Shown here: positions 56,597-64,000 of the stretch, piece after piece
Layout of the letters: the number at the start of each line of letters is the position of its first letter
How positions within the stretch are numbered: position 1 is the first letter of the stretch
Source of the DNA: Jeotgalibaca porci
GTDB taxonomy: Bacteria; Bacillota; Bacilli; Lactobacillales; Aerococcaceae
Length of the DNA stretch: 64,000 nt
Direction of reading: 5' to 3'
Assembly (NCBI RefSeq): GCF_011299095.1
Contig: NZ_CP049889.1
Coordinates: 947,501-1,011,500, forward strand
Notes under the pieces: generated by a model
Told to the model about the DNA's origin: nothing
Databases searched by the model: none
What the model saw: the letters and a program-made list of their open reading frames with translations, nothing else
Translations under genes and position numbers: made by a program

Positions 56597-57511
56597 TCAA
56601 AATGCATGATTCTCTTGTATAATTTTTTCACAGAGTTCATGCGTCGCTTCAGAACTGGCTAAACTGACAGGGTTTTCACCAGAAACGATGCCCGAAATAA
56701 ATTGCGCGATTAACGGAGCAAATCCGCGTTTTTCCAATGTGCCTTCCCAATCGCCAAAGCTTTCAACCGTCGTATGCATGCGATTTAAGATTTCTAACTC
56801 TGTCAAATCAGTGACACGGTGAATGCCGGCCAACGATTGTACTTCGATTTTCTCTTGCTTAGCTCCTGCTTCGTAGTTCATCGAAACAATAGCAGAAGTG
56901 TTCTTTGTTTCTAGATTAAGCCAAATGCGTTTTAATTTGCCATCATCCTGAACAATGTGTGAGTGTGATGACACAATCGGGTCGTCTAACAAGAACAACG
57001 CCGTATCCAGAATATGAATAAATAAATCATAAATGGCAAAACGCACTTCTTCGTCATTGTTAACGCGATCCTTTTGAATAAAAATCATTTTTTTATCCGG
57101 AATTGCTTTTAGTTTCTCAACCATGGGTGCAAAGCGGCGATTAAAGCCAACCGTCAATAAGAGATTTTTCTCTTTTGCCAAAGCGAGTAACTCTTTTGTT
57201 TCCTCTAAATCTTCACTGACTGGCTTATCCACATAAACATGGATGCCGTTATTCAATAAAAACTTTATTGTTTCATAATGGACGTGCGTCGCATTGTGTA
57301 CAAAGGCTGCTTCGATTCCCTGACCTTTCAGCGCGGTTATATTCTCATGCGTATTCAAAAATCCGTAAGCTTGGCTTACTTCCTGACGCACGTTTTCATT
57401 TCGTGTAACCAGATGCCACTCAATATCTTTACGCATCTGCGCCATTACTGGCAAATAAGCTTTTTGTGCGATGTTACCAATACCGATAACTGCTATTTTT
57501 AACATACTCAC
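56597..57511 (-). CDS. Gfo/Idh/MocA family oxidoreductase
   Basis: The 304-residue NAD(P)-dependent dehydrogenase has an N-terminal Rossmann fold (AVIGIGNIAQKAYLP), the EKP-like motif VYVDKPVSEDLEET and GFNRRFAPMVEKL at the domain border. The substrate (a sugar, inositol or similar) is unknown. A GTG start at 57511 has AAGGA eight bases upstream; ATG at 57505 is possible. The 62-bp gap to transketolase holds the tkt ribosome site and promoter. Confidence 0.9.
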   Translation of the reverse strand: MSMLKIAVIGIGNIAQKAYLPVMAQMRKDIEWHLVTRNENVRQEVSQAYGFLNTHENITALKGQGIEAAFVHNATHVHYETIKFLLNNGIHVYVDKPVSEDLEETKELLALAKEKNLLLTVGFNRRFAPMVEKLKAIPDKKMIFIQKDRVNNDEEVRFAIYDLFIHILDTALFLLDDPIVSSHSHIVQDDGKLKRIWLNLETKNTSAIVSMNYEAGAKQEKIEVQSLAGIHRVTDLTELEILNRMHTTVESFGDWEGTLEKRGFAPLIAQFISGIVSGENPVSLASSEATHELCEKIIQENHAF

Positions 57512-57646
57512 TTATCACATCCTTTTTTTGTTTTATTGTATCATTCTTTTCCAGAACAACAGTCTGTTTTCTTGTACGAATACAACATGTATATATGCTA
57601 AGATGTAAATATAATACAAAAAAATGGTTATTGGAGGGATTTTTCT

Positions 57647-57832
57647 ATGGATGCATTAGGTTTTTTTACAGTTTTTTGGCAATTGTTTAACCTTAGTTTC
57701 ATTGTCCTTATTGTATTTTTAATCGTTTCGTTTTTTCGTTCTAACCGGAAACGTGCCGAACAACTCGAACGAATCGAAGATAAAATTGATTATCTAATCA
57801 CTCAATTAGATGGGAAAACACCTCTCAACTAG
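57647..57832 (+). CDS. Small membrane protein (DUF4083-like)
   Basis: The 61-residue protein has one N-terminal transmembrane helix (about 7-30) and a charged coiled tail (RAEQLERIEDKIDYLITQLD). TTGGAGGG before the ATG is a good ribosome site. It resembles DUF4083 proteins; function unknown. Confidence 0.7.
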   Translation: MDALGFFTVFWQLFNLSFIVLIVFLIVSFFRSNRKRAEQLERIEDKIDYLITQLDGKTPLN

Positions 57833-57907
57833 TCTACATTTTGCGTTTCCTATACGCAATGAAAACTGTTACAATATGAGCAATGAGCTTTGAAAGGAGA
57901 TATTAAT

Positions 57908-58951
57908 TTGAAAATTACAGAACGTGTTTTTGGAAAATTGAACGACAAAGATGTTATGGCGATTACCTTGGAAAATAAATCAGGTGCTTCCATCACCGCA
58001 ACGACTTTTGGGGCAACTCTTTTGGAATGGTCTGCTCCTGACAAAAATGGTAACTTCGCAAACATTACCATTGGTTTGGACAACTTGGATGATTACGTGA
58101 ATAACCGTCCCTTCTATGGTGCAACTATTGGTCGCGTTGCTGGTCGAATTGCAGATGGTAAGTTCGAGTTGAATGGAAAAAAATACCAACTCGCACAAAA
58201 TAATAACGGGAATCATTTGCACGGTGGCGTTGACGGCTTAGACACAAAAGTGTGGGATTACAAAGTTGAAGAGGAAGAAACTGAGGCGCGTATTATCTTC
58301 ACCTACGAAGACCCAGCAGAGTCAAATGACTATCCTGGCGCTCTCTCGGTTACAGTCATCTATACGTTTAACGATGAGAACGAGTGGAAGATTACTTACA
58401 AAGCAACAACCGATGCGTCAACACTTTACAACCCTACCAACCATGTTTACTTTAACTTGAATGGTGACATGGAAGGAACAATTTTGGAGCATGATCTCTA
58501 TGTAAATGCCGAAAAATTTGTCGAGTTGAATGCCAATACCATTCCAACAGGGAATAAAGTAGCGGTAGATGGAACGCCATTTGATTTCCGCACACCAACG
58601 CAAACGAAACAAGCAACAGAATCAGACCATCCTCAAACAAAAGCCGTTTCCGGATTGGATCACCCATTCGTATTGAATGCAGGAGAAAATGATATCAGTG
58701 CTTCTATCTCTGATCAAAAGAGCGGCCGTCGCATTGAGATGACAACAACAGAACCAATCGTGGTTGTGTTTATGCACAATGGTCCAAGCGGTTTTGAATA
58801 TAAAGGGAAGAACTTCCCGGCATATGTAGGTATTACTTTGGAATCACAAGGTTATCCGGATGCCATTAACCATGACAATTTCGGGAACACAATTCTAAAT
58901 CCTGGTGAAACATATCTTTCAGAAACCGTTTATAAATTCAGCGTTGAGTAA
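57908..58951 (+). CDS. galM: Aldose 1-epimerase (galactose mutarotase)
   Basis: The 347-residue enzyme converts beta- to alpha-galactose for the Leloir pathway. Motifs: GATIGRVAGRIADGKF, NNNGNHLHGGVDGLDTKVW (catalytic His), NPTNHVYFNLNGD (second His) and GITLESQGYPDAIN (catalytic Glu). The start is TTG 57908, set by AAAGGAG. Not linked to galT here. Confidence 0.95.
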   Translation: MKITERVFGKLNDKDVMAITLENKSGASITATTFGATLLEWSAPDKNGNFANITIGLDNLDDYVNNRPFYGATIGRVAGRIADGKFELNGKKYQLAQNNNGNHLHGGVDGLDTKVWDYKVEEEETEARIIFTYEDPAESNDYPGALSVTVIYTFNDENEWKITYKATTDASTLYNPTNHVYFNLNGDMEGTILEHDLYVNAEKFVELNANTIPTGNKVAVDGTPFDFRTPTQTKQATESDHPQTKAVSGLDHPFVLNAGENDISASISDQKSGRRIEMTTTEPIVVVFMHNGPSGFEYKGKNFPAYVGITLESQGYPDAINHDNFGNTILNPGETYLSETVYKFSVE

Positions 58952-58954
58952 AAA

Positions 58955-59002
58955 TAAAAAGCCACAACTGTTTACGAAAAAAACAGTTGCGGCTCTTTTT
59001 TT
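58955..59002. terminator. Bidirectional terminator galM/araC
   Basis: AAAAAGCCACAACTGTTT ... AAACAGTTGCGGCTCTTTTTTT between convergent genes. Confidence 0.9.
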
Positions 59003-59792
59003 AATTGTGCAAGGATTTTAGATAAACAACCGGAGACTTTCCAGTTATTTTTTTGAATATTTTACTGAAATAAGAATTGCTATTATAGCCCAATTTCTCT
59101 GAAACTTCTCCAACCGTAACCTCTCCACCTTGAAACAGCAGCTTTGCCGCTTCAATCTTTTGATGGTTTACATACTCACTGATTGTATACCCTGTTTCTT
59201 TTTTGAACTTCCGCGCCAAATGCGAACTGTTGACATGGAATGTCGCAGCCAAATTGGAAACATTTAGTTCTTCACGTAAATGATTCCCGATAAAAATAAC
59301 AATTTCTTTTATTAAAGGCGAGTACTTCAGTGTTGAGTAGTTTGCTACTAAATCACAATACTCAGCGAACATATTCGGTGTAACCACGTGCTCCAAATAA
59401 TCCGTTGTCGTCGCCTGTTCAATTTGAATCGCGTACTTTTCAAATACTAAATGCAAATAAATGGCGGCTACCCCACCCAGTTCACCTGCTACCCGACATA
59501 ACGTATTTCGGATAATCATACCGTTCTTACGTGTTCGCAACGGTTCGCCTTTTAAGATAGGATTTCCGTAATAATAGCCTTTATTCTGCTCGAGTCCGGC
59601 TATTTTTGTAACGTCCTCCAACATATCCCGGTTCCCGCTTTGAATAGCTTGTATAAGTAATTTATCGCGCTCCATAGATTTTTCGATAAAGTTGATGGAA
59701 TTCCCTTGGTTATCAATACCATCCTCTGAAAGTAAATCATAAAGGTTCGTGGAACTTTTAAAGTTTTCGGCCACCCATTTCACCCCAAACAT
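59001..59792 (-). CDS. AraC family transcriptional regulator
   Basis: About 263 residues. The C-terminal third holds the two AraC helix-turn-helices (LNVSNLAATFHVNSSHLARKF and VGEVSEKLGYNSNSYFSKIFKK). The N-terminal part (about 1-150) is a helical sensor without a recognisable cupin. The start is uncertain: a good promoter (59802-59830) lies inside a longer frame that begins at 59849, so translation must begin downstream, at ATG 59792 or a GTG at 59774 that has GGGGTGA before it. It follows a MATE transporter, a possible target. Confidence 0.82.
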   Translation of the reverse strand: MFGVKWVAENFKSSTNLYDLLSEDGIDNQGNSINFIEKSMERDKLLIQAIQSGNRDMLEDVTKIAGLEQNKGYYYGNPILKGEPLRTRKNGMIIRNTLCRVAGELGGVAAIYLHLVFEKYAIQIEQATTTDYLEHVVTPNMFAEYCDLVANYSTLKYSPLIKEIVIFIGNHLREELNVSNLAATFHVNSSHLARKFKKETGYTISEYVNHQKIEAAKLLFQGGEVTVGEVSEKLGYNSNSYFSKIFKKITGKSPVVYLKSLHN

Positions 59793-59801
59793 TTTTCTCT
59801 T

Positions 59802-59830
59802 ATTATACTCGAAATAAGCCAGAACTACAA
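59802..59830 (-). promoter_or_regulatory. araC-type gene promoter
   Basis: TTGTAG (59825-59830), 17-bp spacer, TATAAT (59802-59807) on the minus strand, immediately after the MATE gene. The -10 is only 9 bases before ATG 59792, so the transcript leader would be nearly absent. Confidence 0.7.
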
Positions 59831-59845
59831 AATTCCGTTTACATT

Positions 59846-61198
59846 TCATCCAGTCATGAAGCGTTTAATTCGCGTACTCACATCGTTATTCTTCACAAGG
59901 AACAGCGCATACACTAAAATGACGGTCGAGCCAATCCAGGCAAGCGGATGGCTCATAACGATACCCGAGAAGCCCCAAATACCCGTGAAAGTAATGGGAA
60001 TAATGACGCGCATAGTCATTTCCATGAGCCCTGCCAAGGTTGGCGCAACTGCTTTACCCAGTCCATGCAACGTGTAACGAATAACAAACAGAATAGAAAG
60101 CACCATATAAAAAGGCGTGGTAAAGCGTAAATAACGTTCAATAAAAAGCAGTGTCTCTGGATTTTCAGCTCCGAACAATATCCGAGACAATGTTGTGCCA
60201 TAAAAAAATAACAACACACCAATAAGCAAGCTATAGCTTAACGAAATCGCCAAACTGCCTCGGATACCTTTCCACACGCGTTCCATGAGTCCTGCTCCTG
60301 CGTTTTGTGCAGTAAAAGTAGCCATTGCAACACCAAAAGAGATGAGTGGCATAACTATCATGGCTTCAATTCTTTGACCGATCGCATGTGCTTCGACGGG
60401 CGAAGATCCCAATGTATTCACCTTTAACTGCAAGATAATAGACCCCAACGTTATAATGGCAGACTGTACACCAATCGGAAGGCTCAGCTTCGTATGCAAG
60501 TTAATTTCTCTGAATTCAAACAATAGATCTTCTTTTTTAATTCGGAAGTAACTAATTTTGCGTGATAAATAAAAATAACAAATGATACCTACCAATGCTT
60601 GCGATAAAGCCATTGCCAATGCAACCCCCGCCACACCCAAAGGTATCAAAATAACAAAAAGAACATCGAAAAGAATATTGAGTACTTGTGAAAGAATCAT
60701 GTAGTACAAAAGTTGGCGTGTACTTCCTAATGAACGTAACGAGTTAATCATGACGTGAAAAACCATCATTCCTGCTAAACCAATGATTGAAAAAATAAAA
60801 TATGTTTTGCTCTCCGGATATAACGCCACCGGTATTTGCATCATTCCTAATAAATAATCGGAAAATAAAAGCCCTAAAATGCTAATCAATAAAATGAAAA
60901 ATAAAGAAAGATAAAGACTTGCGATGAAGCTACTACGAATCCGCGACGCATCCTTCGTACCGAGTCGCTGGGCCAAAACCAAAGAAAGCCCGGATGCGAT
61001 ACCTTGAAGAAAGCCTTGTAAGAAGAATGTTAAGCTCGCGACGGCACCAATCGCACCTAACGAACTCAACCCTAATGCCCTTCCTACAATGATGGTGTCG
61101 ATTAAACTATACAGCTGCTGAAATAAATTCCCTATAATTAAAGGGATAGTGAACTTTACGAGGAGCGTCAGTGGCTTTCCTACGGTCATGTCTGTCAT
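59846..61198 (-). CDS. MATE family efflux transporter
   Basis: The 450-residue protein has twelve hydrophobic segments in two related halves (LVKFTIPLIIGNLFQQLYSL and FREINLHTKLSLPIGVQSAI), the MATE pattern. It should export drugs or metabolites using a Na+ or H+ gradient. It starts at ATG 61198 with a TTGGAGAA site. It is followed by the AraC regulator and divergent from the YczE-like gene. Confidence 0.92.
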   Translation of the reverse strand: MTDMTVGKPLTLLVKFTIPLIIGNLFQQLYSLIDTIIVGRALGLSSLGAIGAVASLTFFLQGFLQGIASGLSLVLAQRLGTKDASRIRSSFIASLYLSLFFILLISILGLLFSDYLLGMMQIPVALYPESKTYFIFSIIGLAGMMVFHVMINSLRSLGSTRQLLYYMILSQVLNILFDVLFVILIPLGVAGVALAMALSQALVGIICYFYLSRKISYFRIKKEDLLFEFREINLHTKLSLPIGVQSAIITLGSIILQLKVNTLGSSPVEAHAIGQRIEAMIVMPLISFGVAMATFTAQNAGAGLMERVWKGIRGSLAISLSYSLLIGVLLFFYGTTLSRILFGAENPETLLFIERYLRFTTPFYMVLSILFVIRYTLHGLGKAVAPTLAGLMEMTMRVIIPITFTGIWGFSGIVMSHPLAWIGSTVILVYALFLVKNNDVSTRIKRFMTG

Positions 61199-61332
61199 TT
61201 ATCATTCTCCAAGCTGGATTTATTTTATTTTTAGTCTGCGGATTCATTTTACTACAATTTTCAGATAATTAAAGATGGTTATTTCCGAACATTTTATATA
61301 TAATATTAGCTGAATTGAAATAGGAGGAAATC

Positions 61333-61962
61333 ATGAATAAAAACTTAACAATTCGACTGATTTATACCGTATTAGGAATTATTTTAATTGGATTTGCAGT
61401 AGGCTTTGTACGCATTGCCGCATTGGGAACCGATCCCTTCACTACTATCAATCTAGGGTTTACCGCTGCTACAGGCTATCGCTATGGTCTGACAAGTATG
61501 TTTACGAATATAGTTGCCACTATCTTCATTTTATTCGTCGACAGACGTCTCATTGGTTTAGGTTCTCTCTTAAACCTTCTGTTTGTAGGAAATATCTCTG
61601 ACATTTTTGTAAATATTTTTACCGATACTTTCGGCTCGGCTGAATCGCTTTGGCTAAAAACTACGTTTGCTGCTTTAGGAATGGTTATTTTGGCAATTGG
61701 TGCCGCGATGAATATTGTTGCAAACTTGGGAGTTTCTCCCTATGATGCTTTGCCTCTCGTAGCAGAAACACTTGGAAAAGGAAAAATACGTTTCCAATAT
61801 GCGCGTGTCGTACTGGATTTTACAGCAGTAGGTATTGGCTTCTTATTAGGAGCGCAAGTTGGTGTCATGACGCTTGTAACGGCCTTCTTAATGGGTCCGT
61901 TACTACAATTTTTCCGCGTCAGATTGTTTACGTTACTTCAAAATTTAGAAAGAGCAATTTAG
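61333..61962 (+). CDS. YczE/YyaS/YitT family integral membrane protein
   Basis: The 209-residue membrane protein has about five helices and the YczE pattern GFAVGFVRIAALGTDPFTTINLG and NLGVSPYDALPLVAE. Function is unknown. It has an AGGAGG site. Its 3' region carries copy 3 of a large folded repeat and a terminator. Confidence 0.88.
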   Translation: MNKNLTIRLIYTVLGIILIGFAVGFVRIAALGTDPFTTINLGFTAATGYRYGLTSMFTNIVATIFILFVDRRLIGLGSLLNLLFVGNISDIFVNIFTDTFGSAESLWLKTTFAALGMVILAIGAAMNIVANLGVSPYDALPLVAETLGKGKIRFQYARVVLDFTAVGIGFLLGAQVGVMTLVTAFLMGPLLQFFRVRLFTLLQNLERAI

Positions 61963-61971
61963 CAAAAAGAA

Positions 61972-62150
61972 GAGAGTGGGAAAAAAGGCGTTTAGATCCG
62001 AATCACTGGAGCGAATAAGCACAGGATGGGTGAAGATCATCCGCGCATTATTTCAGGAGCACAGTGGGCTGAAGCCCAAGTGTATCATTTTTGTAAGCTG
62101 CTAAAGCAGCAACAACCATGACAAAGTGGCTATCGGATCTGCCTTTTTAA
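61972..62150 (+). repeat. Large folded 3' element, copy 3 (with three inner hairpins)
   Basis: GAGAGTGGGAAAAAAGGCG and following bases match the minus strand of 48270-48381, including GATCCGAATCACTGGA at one arm and AAGTGGCTATCGGATCTGCC at the other. Between the arms lie three further hairpins: GGATG..CATCC (about 62023-62042), GGGCTGAAGCCC (62067-62078) and GCTGCTAAAGCAGC (62097-62110). This resembles a multi-branched RNA. It starts 9 bases after the stop of the YczE-like gene, in sense orientation. Confidence 0.8.
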
Positions 62151-62183
62151 GCACGTTTACGCCACAATTATTCGTTAATAGTA

Positions 62184-62217
62184 GAGGGGCTGGGAGTTTT
62201 TTCCCAGCCCCTTCTTT
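62184..62217 (+). terminator. Terminator after the YczE-like gene and repeat
   Basis: GGGGCTGGGA(7)TCCCAGCCCC followed by TTCTTT. It is separate from and downstream of the large folded element. Confidence 0.85.
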
Positions 62218-62260
62218 ATTACGCTTGAAAAGAAGTATTTACAGACTTTCAAAAAAAATA

Positions 62261-62289
62261 TTGTAAAAATCATTCAATAAGCATATAAT
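62261..62289 (+). promoter_or_regulatory. Promoter of the CofE-like gene
   Basis: TTGTAA (62261-62266), 17-bp spacer, TATAAT (62284-62289). The leader to the GTG start is about 90 nt. Confidence 0.8.
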
Positions 62290-62383
62290 TGTCCAGTACT
62301 ACCATTAGTTAATAATTTTCAGCTCTAAATCTAATTATTTGTAGTAGAATAAGGATTGACTGAATATTTAGGGAGAGATTTAA

Positions 62384-63574
62384 GTGGAGAGAGTAGTAGG
62401 AACTGTCGTTAGAGGTCTTCGTGGTCCAATTATTAATAAAGGCGATGACTTAGAACAAATCGTTGTCGACACTGTACTGAATGCAGCAAAGGTTGAAGGG
62501 TTTGAAATTAATGACCGTGATATCGTTTCTGTAACAGAATCAATCGTAGCACGCGCTCAAGGAAATTATGCATCTATCGATGACATCGCAACAGATATTG
62601 CTGCAAAATTTGGGGACGACACAATCGGCGTTATTTTCCCGATTTTAAGCCGTAACCGTTTTTCAACATGTCTACACGGTATCGCAAAAGGTGCAAAAAA
62701 AATCGTGCTGATGCTAAGCTACCCTGCTGATGAGGTTGGTAATCATTTAGTAGATTTAGAATCGCTTGATGAAAAAGGCGTGAATCCATGGACAGATACG
62801 TTGTCTGAAGCGGAATTCCGTCAACATTTCGGATATCAAAAACATACCTTTACTGGAATTGACTACATTGATTACTATAAATCAATCGTAGAAGAACATG
62901 GAATTGAATGTGAAGTTATCTTCTCAAACACTGCAAAATCTATTCTAGATTACACAAAGAGTGTTTTAAACTGTGACATCCATTCACGTTTCAGAACGAA
63001 AAAACAATTGAAAGAAAATGGCGCTGAGAAAGTATTCAGTTTGGATAACATCCTTGTTGAATCTGTCAACGGCAGTGGTTTTAACGAATCTTACGGTTTG
63101 CTAGGTGCAAACAAAGCAACCGACGACAGTGTTAAACTATTCCCACGTAACGCACAACCAATCGTTGATAATATCCAAAACCGTATCAAAGAAGCAACTG
63201 GTAAAACAGTTGAAGTCATGGTTTATGGCGATGGCGCGTTCAAAGATCCTGTTGGAAAAATTTGGGAACTGGCTGATCCAGTTGTTTCACCTGCTTATAC
63301 ACCAGGACTTGACGGTGTTCCAAGCGAAATCAAATTGAAATACCTGGCTGATAACAACTTTGCTGAGTTACAAGGTGAAGAATTACGCTCTGCTATTTCT
63401 GAGTTCATTAAAAACAAAGAAACAGATTTAGTTGGCGCAATGGAGTCCCAAGGTACAACACCACGTCAATTGACAGATTTAATCGGATCATTAGCTGACT
63501 TAACATCAGGTAGTGGAGATAAAGGAACACCATTTATCTATATCCAAGGTTACTTCGATAACTATACAATTTAA
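62384..63574 (+). CDS. CofE-like (F420-0:gamma-glutamyl ligase family) protein
   Basis: The 396-residue protein shows the F420_ligase fold: TVVRGLRGPIINKGDDLEQIV at the start, DRDIVSVTESIVARAQGNYAS and VYGDGAFKDPVGKIWELADP. In actinobacteria and archaea CofE adds glutamates to coenzyme F420. Lactobacillales do not make F420, so the protein must glutamylate, or bind, something else. The start is GTG 62384 with GGGAGAG. It is a single-gene unit with its own promoter and terminator. Confidence 0.82.
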   Translation: MERVVGTVVRGLRGPIINKGDDLEQIVVDTVLNAAKVEGFEINDRDIVSVTESIVARAQGNYASIDDIATDIAAKFGDDTIGVIFPILSRNRFSTCLHGIAKGAKKIVLMLSYPADEVGNHLVDLESLDEKGVNPWTDTLSEAEFRQHFGYQKHTFTGIDYIDYYKSIVEEHGIECEVIFSNTAKSILDYTKSVLNCDIHSRFRTKKQLKENGAEKVFSLDNILVESVNGSGFNESYGLLGANKATDDSVKLFPRNAQPIVDNIQNRIKEATGKTVEVMVYGDGAFKDPVGKIWELADPVVSPAYTPGLDGVPSEIKLKYLADNNFAELQGEELRSAISEFIKNKETDLVGAMESQGTTPRQLTDLIGSLADLTSGSGDKGTPFIYIQGYFDNYTI

Positions 63575-63582
63575 TTACAAAC

Positions 63583-63622
63583 AAAAAGAAGCGCGGATGT
63601 ATTAAATCCCCGCTTCTTTTTT
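63583..63622. terminator. Terminator of the CofE-like gene
   Basis: AAGAAGCG.GG ... CC.CGCTTCTTTTTT; it overlaps the stop codon of the convergent ECF-like gene. Confidence 0.85.
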
Positions 63623-64000
63623 GTTTGGCGTTCTTTCTTTTAATAACTTTTCAAATAGAGGTCGTAAAATCGGCTCCAAAATGATATAAAAGCCGGCGTT
63701 CCCCAGTGCGTGAGCGAAATCAAACGGCAATCCCACTGAATAGTAGACCCAAAAATTTGTCATGCCATATGTCCGATACGAGACTAAGGAGATAACAAAT
63801 CCATAGAAAAAACCGGATAATAAAGCAAATATAACAAAGATCCACTTCGTCCTTCTACTATGAATGGGACGTAAAATGAAGCCGGTGAACAAAATAATAA
63901 CCGCGTAACTAAAGAGCTGCGCAAATGTCCAGGGTCCCATCCCTAAAATCATATTTGATAAAATCAAAGAGAGCGTAGCCACAATGAGGCCGTCCCACAC
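63602..64000 (-). CDS. ECF transporter S-component-like membrane protein, 5' part outside window
   Basis: The visible 132 codons have four hydrophobic helices and end with GLPFDFAHALGNAGFYIILEPILRPLFEKLLKER, like the C-terminus of ECF vitamin-transporter substrate-binding subunits. The frame is open at the right edge, so the true start is not seen. Substrate unknown. Confidence 0.65.
   Translation of the reverse strand: MWDGLIVATLSLILSNMILGMGPWTFAQLFSYAVIILFTGFILRPIHSRRTKWIFVIFALLSGFFYGFVISLVSYRTYGMTNFWVYYSVGLPFDFAHALGNAGFYIILEPILRPLFEKLLKERTPNKKEAGI

Overview
The window reads as chromosomal DNA of a low-GC Gram-positive bacterium of the order Lactobacillales. The best fit is a member of the Carnobacteriaceae; genus and species cannot be settled from the sequence. 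Reasons: a LiaX-type envelope-stress protein, strong AGGAGG-type ribosome binding sites with frequent TTG/GTG starts, a T-box leader on an aminoacyl-tRNA synthetase gene, a perfect CIRCE element, cre-like sites, an LTA-synthase-family enzyme, a PstS whose halves are in streptococcal (permuted) order, and a groESL/ydiL/ydiK/rex/ydiF/tsaD/rimI/tsaB block in the gene order known from Bacillus.

Layout. 1-4.5 kb (all minus): start of a LiaX-like gene running off the left edge, uvrA, and a CzrA-type ArsR metal sensor. 4.6-11.8 kb: a phosphate-starvation module (phoP-phoR, then pstS-pstC-pstA-pstB-phoU) with a Pho-box-like repeat between phoR and pstS and a terminator inside the operon. 11.9-20.6 kb: ftsEX, prfB (with programmed frameshift), secA, hpf, comFC-comFA. 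20.6-21.1 kb: non-coding repeats. 21.1-32.5 kb: degV, a divergent MurE-like ligase, YvyE-family protein (+), an LtaS-like phosphoglycerol transferase, nadE, pncB, a family 2 glycosyltransferase, a TagO-like enzyme and a lipoprotein alpha-amylase. 32.6-35.9 kb: two adjacent insertion sequences, an intact IS1182-type element and an IS91-type (HUH) element with a small zinc-ribbon partner gene. 36-45 kb: groEL-groES, ydiL, ydiK, rex, an ABC-F ATPase, tsaD, two RimI-like acetyltransferases and tsaB. 45-64 kb: csbD, galT, an esterase, a DUF896 protein, proS with T-box, usp, DUF503, DUF1836-degV, a GDSL esterase, yccF, transketolase, an oxidoreductase, galM, an AraC regulator, a MATE transporter, a YczE-like membrane protein, a CofE-like ligase and a partial ECF-transporter-like gene.

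How genes work together. PhoPR probably controls the Pst phosphate importer. secA/prfB/hpf/proS/tsaB-tsaD-rimI form a translation and secretion background. nadE-pncB salvage nicotinate into NAD while Rex reads the NADH/NAD ratio. The amylase, galM, galT and transketolase point to growth on starch and galactose-containing sugars; cre-like sites lie at the amylase and hpf promoters.

The most unusual material is intergenic. Three arrays of short hairpins (8-9-nt loops) repeat at exact 42-bp or about 51-bp steps (20888-21035, 42066-42210, 54318-54462). Their sequences are unrelated but their architecture is the same. A second family is a large folded element found three times (48149-48259, 48270-48381, 61972-62150), in sense orientation right after the stop codons of proS and of the YczE-like gene; its outer stem is flanked by an A-tract and a T-tract. 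No rRNA, tRNA, CRISPR array, prophage or replication origin was recognised.
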